Positions 1-6,992 of a stretch of 36,291 nt of DNA are shown in pieces. The notes under the pieces are model-generated. The model had not been told where the DNA came from, ran no database searches, and worked only from the letters and a program-made list of their open reading frames with translations. Positions within the stretch are counted from its first letter, which is position 1. Each line of letters begins with the position of its first letter. Position numbers and translations under genes: made by a program. This stretch comes from Neisseriaceae bacterium TC5R-5. GTDB lineage: Bacteria > Pseudomonadota > Gammaproteobacteria > Burkholderiales > Chromobacteriaceae. The stretch covers positions 1-36,291 of the forward strand of contig JACCFC020000028.1 of NCBI GenBank assembly GCA_020830965.2. Reading direction: 5' to 3'.

Positions 1-73
1 ACGGACTAAAAACAGACAATTACGGCACATATATCAGACATTTTTGGTACTTAAAAAACATTTAACGGACTAA
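1..73. repeat. Terminal direct repeat, copy 1 (circular overlap)
   Basis: Bases 1-73 are identical to 36219-36291. A perfect duplication at both ends of a contig is what a linearised circular assembly gives, so the molecule is probably a 36,218-bp circle opened between oriT and the traK-like operon. Inside it, CGGACTAAAA occurs at 2-11 and again just at its edge at 66-75. Confidence 0.93.
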
Positions 74-78
74 AAGCG

Positions 79-107
79 TTGACAAAAATACATAATCAGT
101 ACATACT
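79..107 (+). promoter_or_regulatory. Promoter of the traK/stbA-like operon
   Basis: TTGACA (79-84) is followed by a 17-bp spacer and CATACT (102-107). It lies 34 bp before the first gene of the operon. CGGACTAAAA repeats at 2-11 and 66-75 and a related GCGGACAG at 108-115 flank it. They could be binding sites for the first gene product, which by analogy with TraK of RP4 or StbA of R388 would bind oriT-proximal repeats and autoregulate. Confidence 0.65.
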
Positions 108-140
108 GCGGACAGTTTTAACCTGAAAAGGCGCGCAACA

Positions 141-560
141 ATGGATAGAAAAGCCATCGCTGAACGACTCCGCGCGCTTGCTTCTGATGATAAGAAACGC
201 TCTAAGGCCGCTAGATTGCGTGACGTGATTGATGATGTTGAAACCGCTTTAGCTGCCGGGGTTCCTCGATCTTCTGTGGTCGAGGAACTCGCTGCGCAAG
301 GTCTTCAAATGTCGCTTGCGACTTTTGAAACTACCTTGAAGCGGATTCGACAAAAACGCGGGAAACCGCAAATCACACCAATTGCGCCGGTTATCCCCTC
401 CCAGGAAAAACCGGCAAAGCAAAGCGAAGCCCCGCCAATTGTTGAGCTGGAATCTGATTCTGTTATTACCTCTCACAATCCAGCAGACTTAGACAAAATC
501 ATTGGTAGTAAGCCCGACCTTGCGGCATTAGCCAAACTCGCAAAAAGGAAGCCAAAATGA
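141..560 (+). CDS. TraK/StbA-like oriT-proximal DNA-binding protein
   Basis: 139-residue basic protein. A predicted helical DNA-binding region (about residues 20-70, with the pattern DVETALAAG...LATFETTLKRI) is followed by a proline-rich linker and a lysine-rich tail. Size, position beside oriT and order before an ATPase gene and a small membrane gene match traK-traL-traM of RP4 and stbA-stbB-stbC of R388. Known relatives bind repeats next to oriT and affect transfer and stability. The stop overlaps the start of the next gene by 4 bp (ATGA), indicating translational coupling. Assignment rests on pattern and synteny, not on alignment. Confidence 0.6.
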   Translation: MDRKAIAERLRALASDDKKRSKAARLRDVIDDVETALAAGVPRSSVVEELAAQGLQMSLATFETTLKRIRQKRGKPQITPIAPVIPSQEKPAKQSEAPPIVELESDSVITSHNPADLDKIIGSKPDLAALAKLAKRKPK

Positions 561-1264
561 AAGTAGCTGTTATGAATTTCTCTGGTAACGTTGGCAAAAC
601 CACGGTCGCCGGGCACTTGCTGAAACCCCGTATGGGTGACGCTCAGATTTTTTCCATTGAATCCATCAACTCGGGCGCTGACGCTGACGGCCTCGATGTG
701 GAGAAAATGAAGGGTAAAAAATTCGGTGAACTCGTTGACGAATTGATGCCCCTGGATTCGGCAATCATTGACGTTGGCGCGTCCAACGTCGAAGACTTCC
801 TGAAACTCATGCAGCAATATGACGGCTCCCATGAAGAATTTGATTTCTTCATCGTGCCGGTGGTCAAGGAAAAAAAGGTTCAGGCCGATACGGTGAATAC
901 CATTCGCGCCCTGCAAAAACTCGGCATCGAACGGAAGAAAATCCGCATGGTGTTTAATAAGGTCGAAGTGGATGAATGCGTAACGGATGAATTCGCAGCA
1001 CTGTTCGGCCTGGCTGAATCTGAAAAATCTTTCATCGTTCGACCCGAAGCGGTGATTTATGCGAACGAGGTTTTCGAGCGGTTGAAGACTGTCGGTAAAT
1101 CGCTTGGCGATATTACCGCTGACGAAACCGATTATCGGGCGCAGCTTCGCCAGGCAAAGGATGACGACGAAAAGGAAATGTGCGTTCGCATGGTGGCCTT
1201 GAAGCGCCTAGCGGTGACGGCCAACAAAAACTTGGACGATGTTTTCAAAGCTCTATTCAAGTAA
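557..1264 (+). CDS. stbB: StbB/TraL-like ParA-superfamily ATPase
   Basis: 235 residues. The N-terminus MKVAVMNFSGNVGKTTVAGH is a deviant Walker A (GNVGKTT, residues 10-16) of the ParA/MinD superfamily. A switch-like segment SAIIDVGASN (about residues 68-77) and a hydrophobic strand FFIVPVVKEKK follow. StbB and TraL proteins are encoded next to oriT in R388 and RP4 and act in plasmid positioning or transfer. It is distinct from the true partition ParA at 12934-13698, so the plasmid has two ParA-type ATPases. It is coupled to the gene before it and lies 9 bp before the next. Confidence 0.75.
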   Translation: MKVAVMNFSGNVGKTTVAGHLLKPRMGDAQIFSIESINSGADADGLDVEKMKGKKFGELVDELMPLDSAIIDVGASNVEDFLKLMQQYDGSHEEFDFFIVPVVKEKKVQADTVNTIRALQKLGIERKKIRMVFNKVEVDECVTDEFAALFGLAESEKSFIVRPEAVIYANEVFERLKTVGKSLGDITADETDYRAQLRQAKDDDEKEMCVRMVALKRLAVTANKNLDDVFKALFK

Positions 1265-1273
1265 GGCCACACC

Positions 1274-1735
1274 ATGAGCGCGCCACGAACTACCCGCGAA
1301 GCATTGATTGCCGAAATGCTCGGTGATTTAGATACGTTACTTGCCCGCGTCGAAGCTCTGCCCGACCTGGTATCCAGTTCCGAAAAAAAGATAACTGACA
1401 CTGTAGCTGCGCTGGAAGACGCTGGCGACAAATACAGAATGGCGGTCACTGCTTTCAATGAGCAAGCCAAGACCGATCTAGCAGAATATCTCGACCGCAA
1501 AACAGCCGAGATATCGTCAAAAACGGTAGAAGAACAACGGGCGGCGATTCAAGAAGCTGCGCGTTTAGCCTTCCGTTCCGAGGCTTCAGATAAGGCCACA
1601 AGTTTGGGCCTTGTCATGAGCGAAGCAGCGAAAGAATTTCGCCGCTCAATGTGGTCACGGCTAATTGAACATGCCGTTACCGCGCTGATTGCATCGGGCT
1701 TTACTGCAAGTTTGATATATGTGATTTTGAAGTAA
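1274..1735 (+). CDS. TraM/StbC-like protein with C-terminal membrane anchor
   Basis: 153 residues. Most of the chain is charged and probably coiled-coil (residues about 10-120, rich in Ala, Glu and Lys). A single hydrophobic segment near the C-terminus (HAVTALIASGFTASLIYVIL) would tail-anchor it in the inner membrane. It is third in the oriT-proximal operon, where RP4 has TraM (about 146 residues) and R388 has StbC. Its molecular role is not known from the sequence. The operon ends here, 50 bp before a perfect 48-bp palindrome. Confidence 0.55.
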   Translation: MSAPRTTREALIAEMLGDLDTLLARVEALPDLVSSSEKKITDTVAALEDAGDKYRMAVTAFNEQAKTDLAEYLDRKTAEISSKTVEEQRAAIQEAARLAFRSEASDKATSLGLVMSEAAKEFRRSMWSRLIEHAVTALIASGFTASLIYVILK

Positions 1736-1787
1736 AAGTTATGAAATCGGGAATGCAAATTTAAGCACTGACGCGCTCCGCTTGTCG

Positions 1788-1835
1788 CCTAGCTGTTTTG
1801 TGTTGCCCGCATGCGGGCAACACAAAACAGCTAGG
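1788..1835. repeat. Perfect 48-bp palindrome between convergent genes
   Basis: Two 24-bp arms meet with no spacer. The left arm begins CCTAGCTGTTTTGTG and the axis lies in CCCGCATGCGGG. It sits between the plus-strand traM-like gene and the minus-strand gene whose stop codon starts at 1836. It may act as a bidirectional terminator, since weak T-rich sequence (TTAATATTTT) follows on the plus side. Zero-spacer perfect palindromes of this length are uncommon because they are prone to deletion. Confidence 0.9.
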
Positions 1836-2060
1836 TTAATATTTTGCTGTAATCTTGGCTGCTAAAATATGCAATGAATGAGCGAAGGCATGAGGATTAA
1901 CCTGCATCGTCAATCCATCCCCTTCATAGATTTCTTCAAATAAAAATCCAACCGCTTTTCCAAAATTGCTAACCGCAACATCCGGCAATTTCAAGTCTGT
2001 AGCATCTGCTCTTATACTTTGAGCTACTTTCCTAAGCTCTGAAAAATCAATATCGTTCAT
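1836..2060 (-). CDS. Hypothetical 74-residue protein
   Basis: 74 residues beginning MNDIDFSELRKVAQSI, soluble and predicted mostly helical. I do not recognise a family. Upstream AAGAAAGATAAAT is a weak ribosome binding site. It is the last of three co-directional minus-strand genes between the traM-like gene and the first 298-bp repeat. Its stop abuts the 48-bp palindrome. The reading frame is intact and has no competing ORF of similar quality, so it is likely real but of unknown function. Confidence 0.5.
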   Translation of the reverse strand: MNDIDFSELRKVAQSIRADATDLKLPDVAVSNFGKAVGFLFEEIYEGDGLTMQVNPHAFAHSLHILAAKITAKY

Positions 2061-2144
2061 ATTTATCTTTCTTAGGCGAATGTGGCTTGTGGATACGATA
2101 TTTCATAATCAATAACTCCAATTAAATCTTTAGATAAGCATATA

Positions 2145-2516
2145 TTATATTGTCCTAATCATGTCCTGCGGCGAAAGTGCCATCAGCATAAAATCATATG
2201 TCCATGCAATCAGAAACGCTACAAAACTGATAATCCCAAACCCCCATACCATTGCGGGTTTATCAGGAAAAGCATACAAGACAAATAGCCAAGCTATTAA
2301 CATTGGAATAGATACCAGGTTACAAACGAAAATGACTGGCAAGCGAAGCCAGTACATAACGAAAAAAACTGGCAAGCGGACAATCAGGAAAAGCCAGGCG
2401 AAAGTAGCTTTCACCGTGGAACCCTTAGGTATTATTGCGGCCTTGATTTTATCGGCGTCGAGAACAAGCACACGCAACGATCGCTTTGGCTTCGGAAACT
2501 TAATAACGTTGCTCAT
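2145..2516 (-). CDS. Hypothetical membrane protein
   Basis: About 123 residues from the ATG at 2516 (MSNVIKFPKPKRSLRV), preceded by AAAGGATAGG at suitable spacing. A GTG at 2525 would add three residues. The basic N-terminus should be cytoplasmic. Three hydrophobic stretches follow: FAWLFLIVRLPVFFVMYWL, VIFVCNLVSIPMLIAWLFVLY and VWGFGIISFVAFLIAWTYDF. I do not recognise the family. It starts just downstream of a terminator at 2578-2618, so it may have its own promoter. An inner-membrane role in transfer or exclusion is possible but unsupported. Confidence 0.55.
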   Translation of the reverse strand: MSNVIKFPKPKRSLRVLVLDADKIKAAIIPKGSTVKATFAWLFLIVRLPVFFVMYWLRLPVIFVCNLVSIPMLIAWLFVLYAFPDKPAMVWGFGIISFVAFLIAWTYDFMLMALSPQDMIRTI

Positions 2517-2577
2517 GCTATTCACCTATCCTTTCGATGCAACTCTATCACATTGACGATATAAAATATCCATCATT

Positions 2578-2618
2578 AAAAAGACGGGGGTGACGGGCTT
2601 TCTCCCGAAAACCCCCGT
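2578..2618 (-). terminator. Rho-independent terminator after the 195-residue gene
   Basis: Read on the minus strand, ACGGGGGT and ACCCCCGT form an 8-bp stem (2611-2618 with 2584-2591). An inner CGGGAGAAAGCCCG can fold too, and a T-run CTTTTT follows. It lies 29 bp past the stop of the gene at 2647-3234 and separates it from the membrane-protein gene. Confidence 0.8.
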
Positions 2619-2646
2619 TAAAGGCCGCTGTCGCGGTTTGATCAGA

Positions 2647-3234
2647 TTAAGCGTATGCCGTCCACGAATCAGACGAAAACACCCTGACACCACCCACGTT
2701 CTTAGATTCGAGCTTACTCGCCCATGAAAAACTGTTGATTTTCACGCTACCGGATTCATCAGCACGCTTGCGCATCGGCTGGCCTATGTATGCACCAAGC
2801 CGCGGAACACAAATCCCCTGCATGGATTGTGTTTCTTCGGAAATACACGAAATTTCCCGAATCTCAACGGTGTGCTTGCCGATCAAAGCAGTTACTTCGT
2901 AGTAATCAATATTAGTTTGCTCATAGCCCCACATGCAGCGCAGCACATCACCTACTTTCAGCGGATTGGGCGCACCCTTGCGGGCCTCACGGCGATCAAT
3001 CTTTTCCTGATCGCTCTTTTTCAAATCCCCTAGCCAATCCGCAACGTACTGTTCTGCGCGAACCTTCTCCCCGAAACGAATGTGAAAGGTTGGCTTCTGA
3101 CGTTTTCCAGAAAAGGCCATCACTGTCAAACTATCCGCCGAAGCGAAAACAACCACACCAATTTCATCCATACGGTGAATTTCGGTGTAATTACTTGGGA
3201 TATAAAACTCTCTGGTTAAATTAGAGTTGCGCAT
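2647..3234 (-). CDS. Hypothetical plasmid protein (195 aa)
   Basis: 195 residues, soluble. The central segment LKVGDVLRCMWGYEQTNIDYYEVTAL, cited here by its parts VGDVLRCMWGYEQ and NIDYYEVTAL (about residues 92-117), looks like a small beta-barrel core seen in many hypothetical plasmid and phage proteins. No catalytic motif is evident. Its promoter (3307-3335) carries the same palindromic operator as the parA promoter, so it is probably co-regulated with partition and replication control. A terminator follows its stop. Function unknown; conservation of this family on mobile elements is from general memory. Confidence 0.6.
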   Translation of the reverse strand: MRNSNLTREFYIPSNYTEIHRMDEIGVVVFASADSLTVMAFSGKRQKPTFHIRFGEKVRAEQYVADWLGDLKKSDQEKIDRREARKGAPNPLKVGDVLRCMWGYEQTNIDYYEVTALIGKHTVEIREISCISEETQSMQGICVPRLGAYIGQPMRKRADESGSVKINSFSWASKLESKNVGGVRVFSSDSWTAYA

Positions 3235-3306
3235 TTTGTCGGTTTCCTTACTTACGTTGACTTGGCTGTTATTTGCTGGCGAATTATCTTTATCACCATG
3301 AATACA

Positions 3307-3352
3307 ATTATATTATTTTTCGGGCTTTTTGTAAAGCGTTTTTGCTTGTCAA
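3307..3352 (-). promoter_or_regulatory. Operator-controlled promoter of the 2647-3234 gene
   Basis: Minus-strand -35 TTTACA (3335-3330), a 17-bp spacer and -10 TATAAT (3312-3307). A palindrome with arms TTGTAAAGC and GCTTGTCAA separated by 6 bp (3329-3352) overlaps the -35. The same arrangement recurs at 13760-13805 and 15809-15854. The surrounding sequence 3265-3352 closely matches 15777-15854, so this regulatory segment itself is duplicated. Confidence 0.75.
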
Positions 3353-3399
3353 TTTATCGAATAAATAGCTATAATGCACGAACAAAATATAGTATATTG
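3346..3399 (+). promoter_or_regulatory. Plus-strand promoter with second operator type
   Basis: TTGTCA (3346-3351, in the right arm of the palindrome at 3329-3352), an 18-bp spacer and TATAAT (3370-3375) form a promoter divergent from the one at 3307-3335. Just downstream, 3383-3399 reads CAAAATAT-A-GTATATTG, a relative of the near-palindrome in front of both transfer operons (16361-16377 and 25172-25188). The transcript would run into the truncated 38-codon ORF at 3402. Confidence 0.5.
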
Positions 3400-3401
3400 C
3401 T

Positions 3402-3518
3402 ATGAAGAAACATACAACTTTACTTCAAGATAACCCTGGTGTTAGAAGTGTCCGTTTGGCCTGTCTGCCAAGCCAACGAGCGGGGCGGGTTTTTGGGAGG
3501 TTTGAGTGTCAAGGGTGA
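3402..3518 (+). pseudogene. Truncated gene start running into the 298-bp repeat
   Basis: A 38-codon ORF starting MKKHTTLLQDNPGV. After 15 codons it enters the 298-bp repeat and reads out of frame with anything recognisable until TGA at 3516-3518. It has promoter and operator sequences upstream but no clear Shine-Dalgarno. The simplest reading is a gene whose 3' part was lost when the repeat copy arrived or recombined. A real short peptide cannot be excluded. Confidence 0.35.
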
Positions 3519-3744
3519 AACCGGAAGCCGCAGCTAAGGGAGCGAAGCGAGTCTGAACGGGTGAGGATTTCAAGGCGAAGCCTGGCCCTTTATGCTCAAG
3601 CCGTGGGGCGTAGCCCCCTAAGCTCCGGGCAAAGCCGGGGAATGAAAGCCGTTAGGCGCACATCCCCCGGCTATGCCTAGCGGCGAGCGATGCTTTTGAC
3701 TTTGACTTTGGCTGTTGAATTTTCGCGGACGCGAAAATCTGTAC
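3447..3744 (+). repeat. 298-bp direct repeat, copy 1
   Basis: By eye identical to 16016-16313 in the same orientation (offset 12,569). It is GC-rich with many short hairpins (for example CCGTGGGGCGTAGCCCC and CCCCCGGCTATGCC) and ends in the TTTTCGCG-N2-CGCGAAAA palindrome. It codes for nothing recognisable on either strand here. In copy 2 its left part continues a minus-strand gene remnant. Recombination between the copies would split the plasmid. Confidence 0.93.
3720..3737. promoter_or_regulatory. TTTTCGCG-N2-CGCGAAAA palindrome, site 1
   Basis: TTTTCGCG-GA-CGCGAAAA, with one more matching pair outside (9-bp arms). It lies at the end of repeat copy 1. It is one of seven copies on the plasmid and is inferred to be a ParB/KorB-type binding site. 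Confidence 0.7.
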
Positions 3745-3777
3745 TTTTAGAGTTAGATAATTTAATCCATCAACCCA

Positions 3778-3807
3778 TCAAAACCCAACAGCCTAACGAC
3801 TGTTGGG
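3778..3807 (-). terminator. Terminator of the autotransporter gene
   Basis: On the minus strand CCCAACAG and CTGTTGGG form an 8-bp stem around an 8-base loop (3807-3784) and TTTTGA follows. It lies about 40 bp past the autotransporter stop codon. Confidence 0.75.
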
Positions 3808-3847
3808 ATTCATCGCCCTCCCCTGCGAGCCTTTAAAAAAACAGAAA

Positions 3848-6310
3848 TTAAAACAACCAGTTGAGATGCGCTGTGACAGCGTTTTCGCGGGAATTATTGC
3901 TATACAAACCACTGTAAACCAAGCTGACACTAGTTTTTTTACTTAGCTGCATGTCTGCGCCGAGTTCAAAAACAGCAGTATCTTTAGCAATTGGTGTACC
4001 AGCCGCAGTAAATTTGCTACTACCAACCAAGCTTTGTGTTGATTTCGATGTCGTATCACCAAAAGCATGCCGCCAACCAATTTGGCCGTTAATAGTCATT
4101 TTTTCATTGAATGGCTTAACAGCCCTTACCCCTAGAGTGGTGAAAGTGACATTGCTATTTTGGCTGTCAACGTTCAGCGCCGCGAGCTGACCTGCTTCAG
4201 TAAACTCGTTAGTGTGCAGATTAATATGGGTCAGGTTTAAGTAAGGTTCAGCATCTATACCGGCCCATTTTTGAGGTTTGGCCAACTCCCCAAAAACTTG
4301 CAAACTATTAGCCTTATAATTGCTACTTACAGCATCACTAAAACCCGGAAATTTTACGTCGCGCTCGATGTCGAGCTTGTGCAAGTTATAGATAAGACCT
4401 GAACGGAAAAGGATTTTTTCAAATTGAGTACCGGCGTAAACGCCCAGGTGATAATTATCACTAGAGCCACTAGAGTTGCGTGCGCTAGTTTCCATTGTCG
4501 AACGGCTATAACCCGAAAGAGCGCCAACACGCCAATCAGAAAATTGAGCATCACTACCCATCAGAAACCCGGATATGTCGCGGTTCATTTTGGCTGCATT
4601 GCTATTACCATCAATGCTACCAGCAGCACCAAAAGCTCGAGTCCAAAAAACCCGGTCAGGACTGTTAGCCGCGATCTTTTCACCTTTTGCGTTGTATGAT
4701 TTTTCACCAGCTCCGACATTGCCGGAACTTGAGCGTAAGCGATCATTAGCAGCATCACGAATAAAGTGGTTATCTTCGATTAGGCTGGATTTGACGGATG
4801 CGTACAGTTCGCCAGAAATAAGATCAAGAGCATTACGGATTTGATCGGCATTAGATAAGTTTGTAATAGCGTCATTTAGAGCATTGCCGCCACCTTTATC
4901 ATCAAGTGCTTTGCCAGAATTCTTCTGATTATCCGTATCAGCAAGATTATTAATCGGTTTTCCTGCTGCTTCACGCGAAACCGTCAAATAGACGTTGTTA
5001 GCGTCATAATCTAATGCTAGGTCAAGTAAAGGATAAGTATCATTCAACCCAACGAATTTCCCATTAACTCCACCAGCAGCACTTAGAATTTTGTAGGTAT
5101 ATGTATTTTTTGTGTAATCAACAGGTGTATTACCTAATAGATTAGCGTAGACAACACTGTTAGAGATAGTAGCTAATCCTCCTACTTTAAGCAGATCGGA
5201 TTGCTCAAGAGAGTTAACGTTAACTCTATAAGTAAGATTGTTTAAATTGACGCTTCCATCTATCTCTAGTGTATTTATACCTGACCCAGCAATGGCCAGT
5301 TGACTAACGCTATTCAGCGTTAATGAACCAAGGCGGCCGCGCGCGGCAAATTGGCCACCATTCACCGTAACATCGCCATTAAGGTCAGAAAAACCATTTA
5401 AAGTAAAATCACCAGCTCCTGTTTTAGTCAAATTACCACTACCCATCAATGCGCCCATTGCTAAATGACCATCATCGATTTGTATCGTTCCGCCCCCACT
5501 CTGCACCGATAAATTTCTAGGTGTATCAAAAGCATTAGTGACTTGCAGCTTACCTCCATTGAAGGAAATCGCGCCGGAGAGATCACCTAAGTTATTATCA
5601 GCAGATACTCTTATAGTACCTTCTTGAATCAGCGTACCACCGGAATAAGTATTAGCGCTATCAAGCACAAGCGTTCCTGTTCCGCTTTTACTTAATTTCC
5701 CGTCACCGATAACTCCGAATGGACTAGCAATAGAAAATACATTATCGGAAGTTACCTCAATTGTTCCACCAGCATTTAAAAGAGTAACATTTCTTAGCGT
5801 TTCAAAACTATTAGTCACCTGAAGTTTGCCACCGGCAAAATTGATAGCACCAGAGATATCACCTAAGTTATTGTCAGCAGAGACTCTTATAGTACCTTCT
5901 TGAATCAGCGTACCACCGGAATAAGTATTAGCACTATCAAGTACAAGGGTTCCTGTTCCACTTTTGGCTAATTGCCCTGGACCAGAGATGGCAGCACAAT
6001 TTTCATAATCACCAAATGTACAAGGGTTAATAATAGAAAACACATTATCATTAGTGATTTTAATGGTTCCTCTGACATCTTTAATTACAAACCATCTATC
6101 AGTAGTTGAAGATCCAGCCATTTCTGCTACACCTCCGGCTCCCGTAAATGTGGTTAAACAATCACCACCGGGATCAGAAGTACGAGTACACAAACCATAG
6201 TTAAATGCAGCAGAGGCTTCTGGTACGTGAGCCAACATCAGGCCGCCGAGAATGCAACTCCAGATGGCTTTGCGTTTGAAAGATGGGGTGCTAGTAATTT
6301 TATTACTCAT
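3848..6310 (-). CDS. Autotransporter (type V secretion) with PATR passenger
   Basis: 820 residues. A Sec signal (residues 1-34, cleavage after EASA) is followed by a passenger with autotransporter-associated beta-strand repeats: GTGTLVLDSANTYSGGTL occurs at about 118-135 and 210-227, within two near-identical units of about 92 residues. The C-terminal 270 residues form a predicted 12-strand beta-barrel ending in LNWLF, the usual terminal aromatic for BAM recognition. The passenger should be displayed on or released from the cell surface, most likely as an adhesin-like protein. No protease triad was identified. It is divergent from an XRE regulator and is cargo rather than transfer machinery. 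Confidence 0.9.
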   Translation of the reverse strand: MSNKITSTPSFKRKAIWSCILGGLMLAHVPEASAAFNYGLCTRTSDPGGDCLTTFTGAGGVAEMAGSSTTDRWFVIKDVRGTIKITNDNVFSIINPCTFGDYENCAAISGPGQLAKSGTGTLVLDSANTYSGGTLIQEGTIRVSADNNLGDISGAINFAGGKLQVTNSFETLRNVTLLNAGGTIEVTSDNVFSIASPFGVIGDGKLSKSGTGTLVLDSANTYSGGTLIQEGTIRVSADNNLGDLSGAISFNGGKLQVTNAFDTPRNLSVQSGGGTIQIDDGHLAMGALMGSGNLTKTGAGDFTLNGFSDLNGDVTVNGGQFAARGRLGSLTLNSVSQLAIAGSGINTLEIDGSVNLNNLTYRVNVNSLEQSDLLKVGGLATISNSVVYANLLGNTPVDYTKNTYTYKILSAAGGVNGKFVGLNDTYPLLDLALDYDANNVYLTVSREAAGKPINNLADTDNQKNSGKALDDKGGGNALNDAITNLSNADQIRNALDLISGELYASVKSSLIEDNHFIRDAANDRLRSSSGNVGAGEKSYNAKGEKIAANSPDRVFWTRAFGAAGSIDGNSNAAKMNRDISGFLMGSDAQFSDWRVGALSGYSRSTMETSARNSSGSSDNYHLGVYAGTQFEKILFRSGLIYNLHKLDIERDVKFPGFSDAVSSNYKANSLQVFGELAKPQKWAGIDAEPYLNLTHINLHTNEFTEAGQLAALNVDSQNSNVTFTTLGVRAVKPFNEKMTINGQIGWRHAFGDTTSKSTQSLVGSSKFTAAGTPIAKDTAVFELGADMQLSKKTSVSLVYSGLYSNNSRENAVTAHLNWLF
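5560..5990 (-). repeat. Two tandem passenger repeats in the autotransporter gene
   Basis: The segments around 5570-5690 and 5850-5970 are nearly identical at the DNA level (for example GTACCTTCTTGAATCAGCGT in both), with a spacing of about 276 bp. They encode the two PATR units. High DNA identity suggests recent duplication, and unequal recombination could vary passenger length. Confidence 0.8.
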
Positions 6311-6386
6311 AAATCATCCTTTTGTCATGTTATGAAGAACGTCATTGGGTGCTGTAAAATCATAAACAAATGCATCCAATCGGGAC

Positions 6387-6473
6387 AATTTAAACCCATT
6401 TGTATATTTTTGCAACTTTTTGGGTATATTTTTAACAAAAAAACACAATTTTACCCATTTGGTGGGTTTAAAT
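6387..6473. promoter_or_regulatory. Divergent promoters and XRE operator region
   Basis: A shared TTGCAA (6410-6415, self-complementary) can serve as -35 both ways. Minus: 17-bp spacer then TAAATT (6392-6387), toward the autotransporter. Plus: 17-bp spacer then TAACAA (6433-6438), toward the XRE gene. ACCCA half-sites occur at 6394-6398, 6421-6425 (inverted), 6453-6457 and 6463-6467 (inverted). An 11-bp inverted repeat ATTTAAACCCA (6388-6398 with 6463-6473) brackets both promoters. This suggests that the XRE protein represses itself and the autotransporter. Confidence 0.5.
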
Positions 6474-6493
6474 ACCGTTCAAATTTTGATTAA

Positions 6494-6901
6494 ATGGCGA
6501 CTATGGAAAATTTCAGAATTCGATTGAAACAAGCTGTGGAAAGCAATGGGCTGAGCGTTAAGCAATTTGCTGAAAAATCTGGTATGCCATACGCGACTTT
6601 GGCTAAATACATGAACGGGACACGGTCGCCAGGCATGGAGCAACTAGCAGCCATAGTCACTAGTCTGAATATTTCGGCTGACTGGCTACTGTTCGGGAAT
6701 GGGGAAAAAAACCCTGGTCATTCTTTGATGGCTATGAAAGCAGCTGTGAAGCAACTAGTAAAACTGAGGAAAGATGAAAAAATTTCTGATGAGAAACTTG
6801 AGAAAGCATTTTTGATAATGTATCGAGATGCTTTGCATTCCAGAGATTCTAAAATTGATGAAGCATTGGTTGATGAGTTATACGATTTTTTTAGCAGCTA
6901 A
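6494..6901 (+). CDS. XRE-family HTH transcriptional regulator
   Basis: 135 residues. The N-terminal Cro/CI-type helix-turn-helix (about residues 8-62) includes LSVKQFAEKSGMPYATLAKY followed by GTRSPGMEQLAAIVTSLNIS and the typical ADWLLFG ending. A charged helical C-terminus (about 75-135) may dimerise. No peptidase LexA-like domain is present. ATG at 6494 or 6503 is possible and neither has a strong ribosome binding site. It is divergent from the autotransporter with operator-like repeats between them, so local control of that gene is the likely role. Confidence 0.85.
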   Translation: MATMENFRIRLKQAVESNGLSVKQFAEKSGMPYATLAKYMNGTRSPGMEQLAAIVTSLNISADWLLFGNGEKNPGHSLMAMKAAVKQLVKLRKDEKISDEKLEKAFLIMYRDALHSRDSKIDEALVDELYDFFSS

Positions 6902-6992
6902 ATTTTATTTCTAACAGTTTTTGAACTTAAGTAAGCTTTTGGAATCTGTAGAGCTTTAACTCGAAAACAACCACGGAATAGTAAGGAAAAAT

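Noticed and set aside
2161-2556. 131-codon plus-strand ORF opposite the membrane-protein gene
   Set aside because: The minus-strand frame has clear membrane helices, a basic N-terminus and a ribosome binding site. The plus-strand frame lacks all of these.
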